From positions 1,674,001 to 1,738,000 of the forward strand of contig OX337238.1 of assembly GCA_946965045.2 (NCBI GenBank): a stretch of 64,000 nt of DNA, given 5' to 3'. Of the stretch, positions 10,765 through 20,433 are shown piece by piece. The notes beneath the pieces are model-generated. The model was not told where the DNA came from. It did no database searches and worked only from the letters and a program-made list of their open reading frames with translations. The position numbers and the translations under genes were made by a program. Source of the stretch: Epithemia pelagica (taxonomy: Eukaryota; Bacillariophyta; Bacillariophyceae; Surirellales; Surirellaceae). How positions within the stretch are numbered: the first letter of the stretch is position 1; each line of letters starts with the position of its first letter.

Positions 10765-10955
10765 GTGCACGCGTTTCCACATACAATAAACATGCTCACG
10801 CGGGTGTCAACACGTTTCACGCGTTGTCTACACGTTTCACGCGCATTCACGCGCAATCTGGAGCGCCACGCGCTTCGTACGCGCCAAATGCGCGTGATCC
10901 GTGTTCTGGGGGTGCTGCACGCGCCTATTGGGCGTGTGTCACGCGCCTGTTGGTG
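10765..10955. other. CACGCG-dense segment
   Basis: About nine CACGCG or overlapping ACGCGC motifs occur within 190 bp, including two copies of ACACGTTTCACGCG. The rest of 10480-11097 shows no gene. The segment lies downstream of the 3' end of the minus-strand gag ORF. It could be remnant long terminal repeat, a simple degenerate repeat or a clustered binding site; the sequence does not decide between these. Confidence 0.5.
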
Positions 10956-11097
10956 GAATTCCAGTCACTTATCTTCAAAAAATCTCTTTAGACGTGCGCC
11001 AAAGAGAGAGGAAGAAGCGAATGAAAGCGAAGAGGATGGGCAACGGATTCATCATCACCAAATAAGAATACATAGCAATGAGCATCCGCCCGATGAG

Positions 11098-12609
11098 TCA
11101 TTCGTCGTCCTTATCTAGGATAGTTGCAGCTCCACAATATTTTAGAGATGCAAGCGATGCGGCCGGTTTCGTACCGCCAGTTTGATTCGCTTTCTTCGCA
11201 TAATCGTTATCTTGCGTCGCCGTTCCGTGCGATAGTCGCCAGAATCCACAAATGGCACACCAATGCCACGTTGTTCCGTTCACATTTTTTGTTTCAGGCT
11301 CTCCATCACCGGGTGGTTTGGATTTCCAAGGAGCCTTCGGAGCTTTTGTCTTTCGTTCGCCTCCTTTGCCGTCGTTGTTGTAGGCTTTGGGGCAGTCTTT
11401 CTTTAAATGATCCGGTGATCCACAGATATGGCACTTGCGACCGCCATTGTTGGACGTGCCTTTTCCATTGGTGGCGCCTCTCTTCAAGGCAGCAGAAACA
11501 CTCTTCTGAACGAGATTGTTTATCTCGGTTTTTGTGAACGACATCATTGCTTCTGGCGGATTTCCAGAGTCGCTCTTTCCAGACGGTCCCCAACGCTTGG
11601 CCGTCAACAACAACGTATACTCCGCATTCGCTTCCTCCACAAGTTGTTGGACTGAGATGTAATCAGGTTCAGCCGCTCGTCCTTCAATGGTTGCTCTTGA
11701 GAGGCCATGGACTTTGGTGACCCATTGGTTGACCGCTGTGCTCCGAGCAATAAACTTCACACGAAATTGCTCCACTGACGATGTGCAGAGCTGTTCATTC
11801 AGGAGAAATGGAGCGTCGCTTGGCACATTCTTTCCAAGCTCCACACAAGTCTGTAGAAACTTGGTGGTGAACACTTTCACATCTTCTCCAGCCGTTTGGC
11901 GAAGTTTGTGGGCTTCCAGTTGCTGTTTCAACGCTTTGATTCGCTGGAAGGAGGCGGTTCTAACCTCACGCACGACGTAAATCCAGAGGATCGGCCCATA
12001 CTTCAAATCGCGTGGTAGCAGTGGGCGAATACTGTTCTTCACTGAGTCATCCAACAGTGACATAATGGCCTTATACGCAAGGTCCATGTTGTTGGTGGAG
12101 TAGTCATCGTACAAGGGTGTTGTTGCTCCCATTCCAGTTCTGAAGTGATTGACAACAAAGGCTGGGGTGAACTCGGAGTCTTCTTGCAGGATGTCAACAA
12201 GTCTGGTGGGATCTTGTGGATCAGGAAGGTAGAATTCACTGTCCATCCCATGAAACTCCATGTGGTCGGCAACCATCTCTGCAAGCTGCTCAATCGTGAG
12301 GCTCTTTTCATCTCGTGTAAACTTGCGCGGCTCACTTTCACTACTATCCACAATGGTCGTCTTCTGTTTGAGCGCCTTGTGGGCTTCCGTCGGATCTTGC
12401 AACTGGTAGCAATATGGGCTCCGCGGAACGGTTCGTGTCGTTGCAACGAACGTTACATCGGTCGGTCTGCCTCCAGTCCATGGATGGATTCCATTCAACC
12501 CTCCAAGCTGTGGCGGTGTTGGAAGAGGACGTGCTCGAGGTGTAGGTGGTGGACCCGGTGGTGCCCCTGGTGCTCCTCCACCAGCAGACATGGTTCTTCC
12601 CAGCGTCAT
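11098..12609 (-). CDS. Copia-type Gag protein, no pol
   Basis: A 503-aa ORF starting with ATG at 12609 (a second ATG 18 bp on, at 12591). The N-terminus is Pro/Gly-rich. The middle is a helical capsid-like region of the kind found in UBN2/Copia Gag proteins (blocks around AYKAIMSLLDDSV and VKVFTTKFLQTCVELGK). Near residue 400 there is a CCHC zinc knuckle, CHICGSPDHLKKDC, typical of retroelement nucleocapsid. After it a CAIC pair and a tail end in an acidic LDKDDE stop. No protease, integrase or reverse transcriptase follows on the minus strand below 11098, so this is a gag-only remnant, a truncated element or a captured gag. The uninterrupted 503 codons suggest recent loss of pol or retained function. 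Confidence 0.75.
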   Translation of the reverse strand: MTLGRTMSAGGGAPGAPPGPPPTPRARPLPTPPQLGGLNGIHPWTGGRPTDVTFVATTRTVPRSPYCYQLQDPTEAHKALKQKTTIVDSSESEPRKFTRDEKSLTIEQLAEMVADHMEFHGMDSEFYLPDPQDPTRLVDILQEDSEFTPAFVVNHFRTGMGATTPLYDDYSTNNMDLAYKAIMSLLDDSVKNSIRPLLPRDLKYGPILWIYVVREVRTASFQRIKALKQQLEAHKLRQTAGEDVKVFTTKFLQTCVELGKNVPSDAPFLLNEQLCTSSVEQFRVKFIARSTAVNQWVTKVHGLSRATIEGRAAEPDYISVQQLVEEANAEYTLLLTAKRWGPSGKSDSGNPPEAMMSFTKTEINNLVQKSVSAALKRGATNGKGTSNNGGRKCHICGSPDHLKKDCPKAYNNDGKGGERKTKAPKAPWKSKPPGDGEPETKNVNGTTWHWCAICGFWRLSHGTATQDNDYAKKANQTGGTKPAASLASLKYCGAATILDKDDE

Positions 12610-12879
12610 TTCCGTTTCGTTTCGTCGATGGTACGCGAAGTCTTCTTCTTCTCCAGCTCTTATTCGATAACAAAAGCAAGCTTACAACCCTTTGTTTGGG
12701 CTCATAACCTGTCGCAACAGACGATGTTGCTTTTGCTCAAAGTCGTACGCAGCGGAGAGTTGATGCTCCACTATGGTCAACTTGGTTCGATGATGCGGCT
12801 AACGACGAAAAGGAAGATCAAAACAACAGATTTGGAAATTATGGTGACAGTGGGAATTTGAATCTATCTACTTTCCCAT

Positions 12880-13091
12880 GCCGACACGCGCGCTACAAGA
12901 CTGCCGGTCAACCCCACTGATGGACAGTACGCCCCACTTTGTGACAGGCTGGATCCGTCATTTATTGTCAATTGTGGCATTTGGGACAAACTGCTCATTC
13001 CACGCATCATCCCACCTCGAAGCGAATTGTTGGGCCGTCGGGCAATATTCCCATGAAGGGCAAGGTCAAGTTGATTGATGGTGAGAATATC
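12880..13091 (+). pseudogene. Old Yellow Enzyme, 5' fragment
   Basis: This is the N-terminal part of a flavin-dependent ene-reductase (OYE family). Visible are the barrel-start motif MPTRARYKTAGQP at 12888, then after a frame change TDGQYAPL, and then after a second frame change QLWHLGQTAHS with the downstream IVGPSGNIPMKG at about 12969-13060. In functional OYEs about 60 residues separate the TDG and QLWH blocks; here they almost touch, so an internal deletion has occurred. The segment ends at 13091, where a LINE is inserted, and resumes at 15306. Several frame breaks make it a pseudogene. Confidence 0.7.
13077..13091. repeat. Target-site duplication of LINE, left copy
   Basis: GATGGTGAGAATATC at 13077-13091 is repeated exactly at 15291-15305 and brackets the LINE. 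A 15-bp direct repeat is normal for target-primed reverse transcription. Confidence 0.85.
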
Positions 13092-15290
13092 AATACAATA
13101 CAACACAACTCAATGATTAGTCTTTGTTAAACTAGACTGCCCGAGGCTGCGTCGGGCCGCCTGGATCCGGAGCAGGAACCGTCGTTGGGTCCCGATAGCA
13201 CCCAGATACCGAGCGGCCAAGGGACGGAGAAACAGACGTTGAACGGGCGCAGGAAGGCCTAGGGGGCCGCGTGCATACTCCTGTTGGAGGTCCAATTGCA
13301 CTGCGGCGCGCTCCTGGGCCTGGGCCCGGCGGACCTGATGTCCATTCCTATGTTCCCAAAGATTCCACGAGACATTCCACAGCTGGACAATTAGGGCCGC
13401 TAACCATCGCCGTCCCGAGTAACGGCGACCCAAGAAGCGAAAGTAAGACTCTTGAGCCTCCGCCCACGCAGGAGACCAATTACCCTCCAGGGCGGAAGAC
13501 CAGCCGAGGAGACGTTGTGCCGCTAGAGCGGTGGGAAGAGAGGGAACAGTTGTGTGAAGAGAAGGTGGGGGCTGGCCGTGGCGCCAAGCGCGGAGAGAAT
13601 TAAGGATACAAGAAGCGATTGTTGGGTGAGTAAAGGAGCGAGCAAACCAGCGGGAGAGAGCAGTCAAGGCCTGGTCCCACAATACAGAGACTTCCACATG
13701 GGGGCATTGGTAGACGTGAAGGGCTGTTTCCAGCGGGTGGTGACACCGCGGACAAGAGGCATCCTTCCACTGTCTTCGACGGAGCATTTCGACACCGACC
13801 GCAGAGCGGTCGAGCGAGGCCTTAACGACCCAATGGCGTCGGTTCTGTGGTTGCATATTGGCGGCCAAGGAATAGGCTTCCCAGTCGACAGATGTGGCGG
13901 ACGCTGTGCCGAATTTACCGCGGCGGGCTAGGAGGTCCAACAGAGGCGGGCCGTTAATATGTCTGCGGAGACCTGTGGCGAAATCCAAAACAAGCACCTG
14001 CTCATCAAGAACCAAGGGGGATAATTTGCCAAAGGGAGACGGAGGCAGTTCATCAGGAGGTATCAGCTCATAGACTTGCGACGCCCGCTCGTCCATAAGG
14101 ACGTTGCGCAATTCCCAACGATCCAGATTCTGTCGGCCCGTAGCGTCTTGATGGCCGCGCACGTGGCGTGGAAACCAAGTGACTTGGGGCATCGCCAGCA
14201 GAAGGTTCTGCACGGCCGACAACAGCTCCCAGCTTTTATCGGTCACAGCGGCTGGACGCGTGGAGCGGAAAACTCGATTCAAGGCGCTCAGACTGTCAGA
14301 GGCCACTGTAACTTCCCCACTGGGTAGATTCCCCAGGCGGACTAAGTTGCGTACTGCCGAGACGATGCCGAAGATCCCGTACAACTCACTCCGGAAGGAA
14401 TTTTGACTGTCCGGTGGACCTGGTACCCTGGCGCCGGCAGATATCGATTCAAGGGTGTCGGCATCGGTGGCCAGACACCACGCACACGTGCCATCAATTT
14501 TAGCCCGAGCAGAACCATCGGACACCGCCTCCAGAGTGCCAGCGGCCAGCGCCGAGATAAGAGGCGAGAGGCCGGCGGTGGAGGCCGATAGGAACCACAC
14601 TTGAGCAACAGGTGACAACTGAGCTTCGAAATCAGCCAAAGGGGCCGGCGGAGGAAGCACCGGACCGCCTAACGAGAACGTCAGGGCGGTGGTATCCTGA
14701 GACCACATGATCACCTGCCCGTCCCTAGGCCTGACCAAAGGCACTGGCACCGTGACGTCCACGACATAGACCGGGCCGGCCAGGGATAGCATCCCAAAGC
14801 CTACCAGGCTGTCCGTGGGAAGGAAACGGGAGCGGCCCCTCTGTCGAGGCAGGGCGCGAAACTCCTGCCAGCTCGTTGGAACGACACAATCACGGTCATC
14901 CAATGGAAGGTACAACCGATTCCACCGAGAAGAATAAAGAGCCGCAGCCGGGAGAGCGTGCGGGAAGATCCAGGTGGAGACCACCGCAGTGACGCGCCGA
15001 AACCGAGAAGATGCGCCCAAGGACGTAGACAAGGCACGCTGCCATAATGACCAATCCAATGCGTGATGTGGGGGTGCACGAGGCCAGTCCCACGCTGGAC
15101 GTCGACCACAAGAGCCATTGACCCCAGTCCAGGCATCCTCGAGGATGCGGGAGCCATCAGCGGAGAGAATATCCGCGAGCGACACTGCCCGAAGGTACAA
15201 CCGACACTGGTTCTAGGAGCGAAGAGTAGCCGGGTGTCGAAAGCCGGACCGGTAAAAGGTTTCCATCAGATATTGGTCGCCTCCTCTAAG
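13092..15290 (-). mobile_element. 5'-truncated LINE retrotransposon
   Basis: A non-LTR element of 2.2 kb in minus orientation bounded by the 15-bp duplication. Its 3' end (low coordinates) is a short TTG/TTGTATT-type tail of 18 bp after the stop and not poly(A). The 5' end lies at 15290 and has lost the endonuclease and the reverse-transcriptase core, as expected for 5' truncation during insertion. Confidence 0.85.
13110..15212 (-). pseudogene. LINE ORF2 C-terminus: RNase H + zinc finger
   Basis: About 700 codons remain open after a TAG at 15213-15215, with no ATG at the 5' end. Near the start, CRLYLRAVSLADI resembles the segment that follows the reverse-transcriptase thumb in LINEs. An RNase H domain follows (about residues 225-370) with the acidic set visible: SDGSA (Asp), NSFRSELYG (Glu), VASDSLSAL (Asp) and HVRGHQD (His/Asp). 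Near residue 495 a CPRC...HVYQC finger matches the zf-RVT type that closes many LINE ORF2 proteins. The reverse transcriptase is missing, so the product cannot transpose. The long open frame suggests a fairly recent insertion. Confidence 0.82.
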
Positions 15291-15305
15291 GATGGTGAGA
15301 ATATC
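15291..15305. repeat. Target-site duplication of LINE, right copy
   Basis: This matches 13077-13091 exactly and marks the 5' junction of the LINE with the Old Yellow Enzyme gene. Confidence 0.85.
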
Positions 15306-16045
15306 GAACCGGAATGCCTGTCGCCATGACCAAGGAAGATATTGACCGAACCATCAAAGACTATGTCAATGGTGCCCTTCGAGCCAAGGAAGCTGGCTTT
15401 GATGGAGTCGAATTGCATTCGGCCAATGGCTACTTGTTTGATCAATTCTTTCAATCCAGTACGAATGATCGGACCGATGAATATGGTGGCAGCGTCGAAA
15501 ACCGAGCTCGACTCTTGACCGAAACCTTTCAAGCCATTGTCGACAGTGGTGCCTATCCGGCCAATCGCATTGGGTTTCGTATGTCCCCCAATGGTATTTT
15601 TGGTGACATGGGCTCGGAGGACAATCACACAACCTTTCCGGCCATTGCCAAGATTATGAATGCGTACAAACCAGCCTACTTGCATGTCATGGATGGTTTG
15701 GGCTTTGGGTATCACAACAAGGCACCGGTGGTGACGGTTTCGGATTTTCGTAAAGTCTTTGATGGACCCATTTTTTGCAACATTGCCTTGACACGAGATG
15801 TGGCCGAAGGCATGTTGCGCTCCGGTGCCTGCGATATGGCCGTCTTTGGACGGTTGTACATTTCGAATCCCGATTTGGTCGCCCGGTTTGAAAATGATTG
15901 GCCCTTGGCCGATTCACCACCCCATGAAACGTGGTGGTATCCCACGGGTGCCAAGGGATATACCGATTGGCCTACCTATGAACAAGAGGCCAAAAAAGCC
16001 ACCGAAGCCGAATCTGGGCCAGAAGAAGCCGAAGTGGCTGCCTAA
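15306..16045 (+). pseudogene. Old Yellow Enzyme, 3' fragment
   Basis: This is the C-terminal two-thirds of an OYE-family NAD(P)H:flavin oxidoreductase/ene-reductase. Clear motifs are MTKEDIDRTI, AGFDGVELHSANGYL (FMN/substrate loop), SSTNDRTDEYGGS, NRIGFRMSP and DMAVFGRLYISNPDL near the end. The ORF from ATG at 15314 encodes 243 aa with an acidic tail. Members of the family are about 350-400 aa and reduce activated alkenes such as oxylipin enones; this piece lacks the N-terminal barrel strands. Joining it to 13091 across the LINE gives a one-base frame mismatch, so the gene was probably already damaged before the LINE inserted. A protein from the internal ATG would not form a complete barrel. 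Confidence 0.8.
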
Positions 16046-16246
16046 AAACAATCAAAAGCCGTGTAGATGGGGCTCATGGTAGCCTGATGGAACATTTCGA
16101 ACGATATACAGAGTCGAACGACTTTTAAGGGTAAATTCAATATCTCAGATTTTGCCTTTGAGTAGACTTTTTGTATGTGGTAGAGCTGTAGGTTGGCTAA
16201 CCTTGTTTGCCGATGGAATCAACAGTGGGACTGTTTCTCATTCTCC

Positions 16247-18766
16247 TTATTGTCTAACTGCTCCCGTGCGTCGTGTCGTCGGAGGAGGAACCCTTCCCTT
16301 TCGATGATTGCGTTCGCAACTCTTGACGTGGACCGCCAAACGATCAGGCATAAAGGTGCGGCCACAATATTGGCAGGCTTCTAACGCATGTTCTTCAAAG
16401 ACTTGTCGGGCCAAGACATTGCGTTGACTGGCAGGACAGTGCGGAGGAAGTTGCGGAACGGGTTTTCGTTGCGACCGTTTTGATACGAGTTTGGCTTGTC
16501 GTTGCTTCCAAGCCTTTTCACATTGGGGAATATGAAACTTGTCAATGGAATGAATGGTGTATTTGCGACCACAAATGTGACACAAGACGATATTTTTGGA
16601 TTCTTCCGAGACAGTGGTGGCACGGGGTGGGGGGACGACGGGTTGACAATAGTCTCCACCAATGGGTGGTGGATCGTGACCATGGGCCGGTGCACAACTG
16701 CGCAAGTGGACTTGCAATCGATCGGGCAAAAAGGTTCGTTCGCAATACTGACATTTCTCCAAGGCATGTTTGTTGTACACTTGCATGGCCACTTCGTTGC
16801 GAAGTTGCAGCGAGTTCTTGGCAAATTTATTCAGTGACTTGGTCTTATTGGATCGTCCACGGCGGCTACTGCTCTTGGTCGCACTTTCAGTTATGGTGGA
16901 AGTTTGCGGTGCCTCGTCGATGTTGTCTTCCTTTCTGCCCTGTGTACGAGATACAAAAGTGTTCCATTTGCGTCGACTGGGTAATCGAGGCAAGGGTTTG
17001 CGTTGCGCCGAGGGCAAGCGCCGTTGTCGATCCTTCCACAATTGTTCGCATTGAGGAATGTGAATGCCAATGGAATGAGTGGTATATTTCCGACCGCAAA
17101 TGTGACAAATGACAGTGTTACTGGCTTGATCCAACTTGGGGAGTGTTGTTGTGGGTGTTTTGGTAGATCGAGGAGGCCATTCCTGTCCATGAGACCGAGC
17201 ACAACTAGGCAAATGGACTTGTAATCGATCTGGTAAAAAGGTACGATGGCAAAATTGACATTTCTCCAAGGCATGATCATTGTAGACCTGCAGCGCCATT
17301 TCATTGCGTTCTTCCAGGGTCAGTAACTGACGTTTGCTCCGTCCTCGAACACTGGTGGTGGCGGCTGTTCCAGAGGACATTGGTTGTTGTTGTTGTTGCT
17401 TTTGCCTGCGCCACGATCGTTCCGACGGCAATTGTGGAACTGGTCGACGTTGGCGGGAAGGCAATTGCAGCTGTCGTTGTTTCCACAATTTTTGACATTG
17501 TGGAATATGAATGTCAATGGAATGGGTAGTGTACTTGCGTCCACAAATATGGCAAATCACTGTATTGCTGGCATGTTCTGGCCGGGGGCGTGGACTTGCC
17601 GCCGTCGCAGTAGCAACTGGTGTACAGTGAGGCGGCGAAGGTCCTTCTTGACCATGCGCCCGTGCACAACTGGGCAAATGAACTTGCAATCGATCGGGCA
17701 AGAAAGTTCGATGACAATGGGGACATTCCTCCAGGGCATGGGCATTGTAAATTTGCATAGCCAAGGCATTGCGTTCCTCCAAGGGCAACTTTTTGATTTG
17801 ACGTGTCGAAAGGGCTCGAGTCATTCCTGGAGGACCAGCACCACGCGTGGTGGAATCCACCACATTGCCGGATGAAGGTTGTGGTGGTCCTCGTCGTCGT
17901 CGCCACGATCGTGATTTGGTCGTGGAGGCCAGGGGATGGCTCGAGCTTGCTACAGAGTTGTTGTTCGGGTTGGATGTTGTTGTTGTTGCGACAAGACTTA
18001 GTTTGGGAACGGGTTTGCGTTGCTTGGGTGGCAAGAGAGCTTGTCGTTGGTTCCACAATTTTTCACATTGCTTGATGTGAAGATCAATGGAATGAATGGT
18101 ATATTTTCGACCACAAATATGACAGAGGACCGTATTGTGTGCCTCGTGAACACCGACATGTCGATAGGGTACGACCGATCCTCCCTTCTTCTTGCGACGA
18201 CTGTTGGTGCTAGTAGTGACAGACCGAAGAGTGCTATCAGTTCCACCGGCTGCCGGTTCTTCTCTAGTCGTTGGTGATGTACACGGACGACAGGTCAAGG
18301 CTTGTTGCTGTTGATGTTGTTGGTAGACTTGTTGGGCGGCTTGATTGCGTTCGTGGACGCTGCGCAACTGTTTGTTGGTACTCCTCTTGTTACCTAGTTT
18401 GGGAACGGGTTGACGACGTACTTGTCGTCCCTCTTGGACCGCTTGTTTCTGCTCCTGCTTCCACTCGCGTTGACACTTTGGAATGTGCAATCCAATGGCA
18501 TGAACGGTAAAGGTATCACCACAAATGTGACACAAGACGCGCTCTTGTTCGTGCTGCTGCTGTGACACGGACGACACTGGTTGCATGCCTTTGTCCTTTT
18601 GTGGCTGCTGATTCGGTTGTGCCGACTCGGGGACGTTTGTCCAGGAAGGAGGATGCTGCAGCTGCTCTTGTTTGGTATACTTGGATCGTCGCGATGGAGT
18701 TGTCGAGGTCGAGTCCACTTTTGTCGGTGTTGTCGTCGTGGATTCTCCTGGAGCGTGCCAGACCAT
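16247..18766 (-). CDS. Nine-finger C2HC zinc-finger protein
   Basis: An 839-aa protein counted from the first in-frame ATG (18766); the frame is open for 35 further codons upstream, so an upstream start or exon is possible. It holds nine C2HC-type fingers (C-x2-C-x12-H-x4-C, zf-C2HC_2-like), mostly alternating between two forms: CHICGRKYTxHSIxxHIxxC and CxxCxRTFLPDRLQVHLxSC. Finger 8 has one extra residue before the His (SIDKFH). Linkers are Thr/Gln-rich or basic and share the motif RKPVPxLP. Such fingers occur in ZC2HC1/ZNF474-like proteins, some linked to cilia or nucleic-acid binding, but the role here is unknown. It is convergent with the OYE remnant (201 bp apart). The internal repeats are similar at DNA level, indicating expansion by duplication. 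Confidence 0.8.
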   Translation of the reverse strand: MVWHAPGESTTTTPTKVDSTSTTPSRRSKYTKQEQLQHPPSWTNVPESAQPNQQPQKDKGMQPVSSVSQQQHEQERVLCHICGDTFTVHAIGLHIPKCQREWKQEQKQAVQEGRQVRRQPVPKLGNKRSTNKQLRSVHERNQAAQQVYQQHQQQQALTCRPCTSPTTREEPAAGGTDSTLRSVTTSTNSRRKKKGGSVVPYRHVGVHEAHNTVLCHICGRKYTIHSIDLHIKQCEKLWNQRQALLPPKQRKPVPKLSLVATTTTSNPNNNSVASSSHPLASTTKSRSWRRRRGPPQPSSGNVVDSTTRGAGPPGMTRALSTRQIKKLPLEERNALAMQIYNAHALEECPHCHRTFLPDRLQVHLPSCARAHGQEGPSPPHCTPVATATAASPRPRPEHASNTVICHICGRKYTTHSIDIHIPQCQKLWKQRQLQLPSRQRRPVPQLPSERSWRRQKQQQQQPMSSGTAATTSVRGRSKRQLLTLEERNEMALQVYNDHALEKCQFCHRTFLPDRLQVHLPSCARSHGQEWPPRSTKTPTTTLPKLDQASNTVICHICGRKYTTHSIGIHIPQCEQLWKDRQRRLPSAQRKPLPRLPSRRKWNTFVSRTQGRKEDNIDEAPQTSTITESATKSSSRRGRSNKTKSLNKFAKNSLQLRNEVAMQVYNKHALEKCQYCERTFLPDRLQVHLRSCAPAHGHDPPPIGGDYCQPVVPPPRATTVSEESKNIVLCHICGRKYTIHSIDKFHIPQCEKAWKQRQAKLVSKRSQRKPVPQLPPHCPASQRNVLARQVFEEHALEACQYCGRTFMPDRLAVHVKSCERNHRKGRVPPPTTRRTGAVRQ

Positions 18767-18849
18767 GGTCGTTGTTGTTGCTCTTGTTGTTGTTGTGGTG
18801 GTTCTTCCAACGCGTGATGGAGGTGCTTCAGTGTGGTTGGACAAAAAGT

Positions 18850-19214
18850 TCTCGTTCAGGTATTATAAACTCTCTACAGACCTGCTCTGCAATCTCGGTT
18901 TTGGTGTCAAGCAAGTGTGACCGGCTTCAGTAAAGTGCTTTTGGAAAACGGCTTTGGAACGGAAGCTTATCCAGATACTTGATATCTACAATACCTAGTT
19001 GCTGCAAGAAACTTGCATTACCTTCCTCTCCTCTTCTGTGCAGTATCAAAAGCGACGACAACGAATCAACGCATTGATTGTTAAGAAGAAAGGGCGATCT
19101 TGAAAAGTCGAGCGAAACCCACCAATTTTGGGGGAAATAAGCGTCCTCGTCCATACTATGGAGTCTTCGTCTCTCAACCGCTAAAGTTTTGTCTCGGGGG
19201 CTTGCATCGGATAC
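18850..19214. other. Gap with no clear gene
   Basis: This is the upstream region of the C2HC gene. A minus-strand open frame runs across it into the adjacent MITE-like repeat, but it has no family match and most of it is repeat sequence, so it is not called. I see no other structure. Confidence 0.4.
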
Positions 19215-19468
19215 TACCCCCCAGCGGGGGTGGCTTTGAGGGTGTAATTTCGTGTAGTCACCCCCTTCTCTAAGAGCAAATAATAACCTATTTCTTGACG
19301 GTAGGCATATCTCATTTCCTCCACCACGATAACAACACGTGCCATGGTGTTGCACAGGTTGTTGTGCACCTATTTGGACTCTTGAAACCTGTCTTCCCAG
19401 TCATAGACCTCAAACCAATAGTGTAGAATGCATAAATTACTCTCTCAAAAACACCCCCGCTGGGGGTA
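19215..19468 (+). mobile_element. MITE-like element, copy A (full length)
   Basis: A 254-bp element with inverted ends. The left end reads TACCCCCCAGCGGGGGTGG, and the right end read on the opposite strand is TACCCCCAGCGGGGGTGTT. Both continue into CTTTGAG or TTTTGAG. Each terminus can also form its own small hairpin (CCCC-AGC-GGGG). Related copies lie at 25822 and 26346. It has no coding capacity, and no clear target-site duplication was found. Confidence 0.7.
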
Positions 19469-20433
19469 CCTCGGCTACAATGGTTTTGTTGCGTGGGCTA
19501 TCTTAATCAGGTCGACAACAGAACCCAGCTTTTGAATCCTTCCAAAGGTCCTACTCCTACCTCGGAGTAGCATTTCTTTTCGAGCTATTTCGCAACATTA
19601 TGGACTTTGAAACACGAAACCTAGGGATCAAGTGTCACGAAAATGTACAACAAGACGAGGCAAGTGTTGTTAACGAGTTGCCTGTATTTGAATCCAAGAT
19701 CTATACCGATCTCAAGTTGTGATCCGTCTTGAAATCACACCACAGCTTTGTCTCAGGTGTGTGTTGTTTGGACAAGCCACGTGTACATGGAAAATCTAGA
19801 AAGCTTCAGCATCTTGCTGCTACTGTTGGGTGGTTGGGTGTCGTCGTGAGTTTGGCGGTATACACGCAAAGAAAGACCGACTGTTACATGTAGTCCCCAC
19901 TATGAGCTGCGCCTTTGTCGTGCGGAGAATCGCAAAAGGCGAAAGACTTGTTGTGCACGACATACATAAATCTCGTCGGTATGCAGTTTTGTATCTTGCG
20001 TTCGTCCACAACTGAATGATGGGGAATCTCGATCGTGTGAAAAGAAAAAAAGGTTTGAATCTATTCTTCCAGCTGCCGCGCTCACCCACTCTACCGCCTG
20101 GGGTTAAGTCGACCGACTGCCCTGGCTCGGAATCATGCACCGGGGGGACAGCCCGCTTGTGTGACAAGGGGCCACATAGAAGAGTGGATCGCCCGGCGTT
20201 GGTTTGGTCGCATGTAGAATATATATGACTCAAATTTTCCAGCGTTTTCGTCATTTCCGATTAATCTTTGAAATTAAATGTTCAGTCAACTTCGAATGCT
20301 TGGGATTGACCAACCTCAAGTCTTTGCACGACAATGTCTATTTGGAATGCGTTTTGAAGTGTGACAAAGCACCCGCCGACCAAAGAGCACCTTTGCCGTT
20401 TCTCGAGTTCGTAACTCTTGCTGTGGTGCATGT
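19469..20433. other. Intergenic gap
   Basis: About 1 kb with no recognised gene. A 144-codon minus-strand frame opening with ATG at 20254 has no recognisable motif. The last 150 bp form the upstream region of the transporter gene. Confidence 0.4.

Noticed and set aside
14896-15157. Further ORFs overlapping the LINE
   Set aside because: Shadows of the RNase H reading frame in GC-rich sequence.
18927-19355. 142-codon minus-strand ORF
   Set aside because: Most of it lies in the MITE-like copy A, and the same peptide is read from copy B, so it is repeat sequence without a recognised domain.
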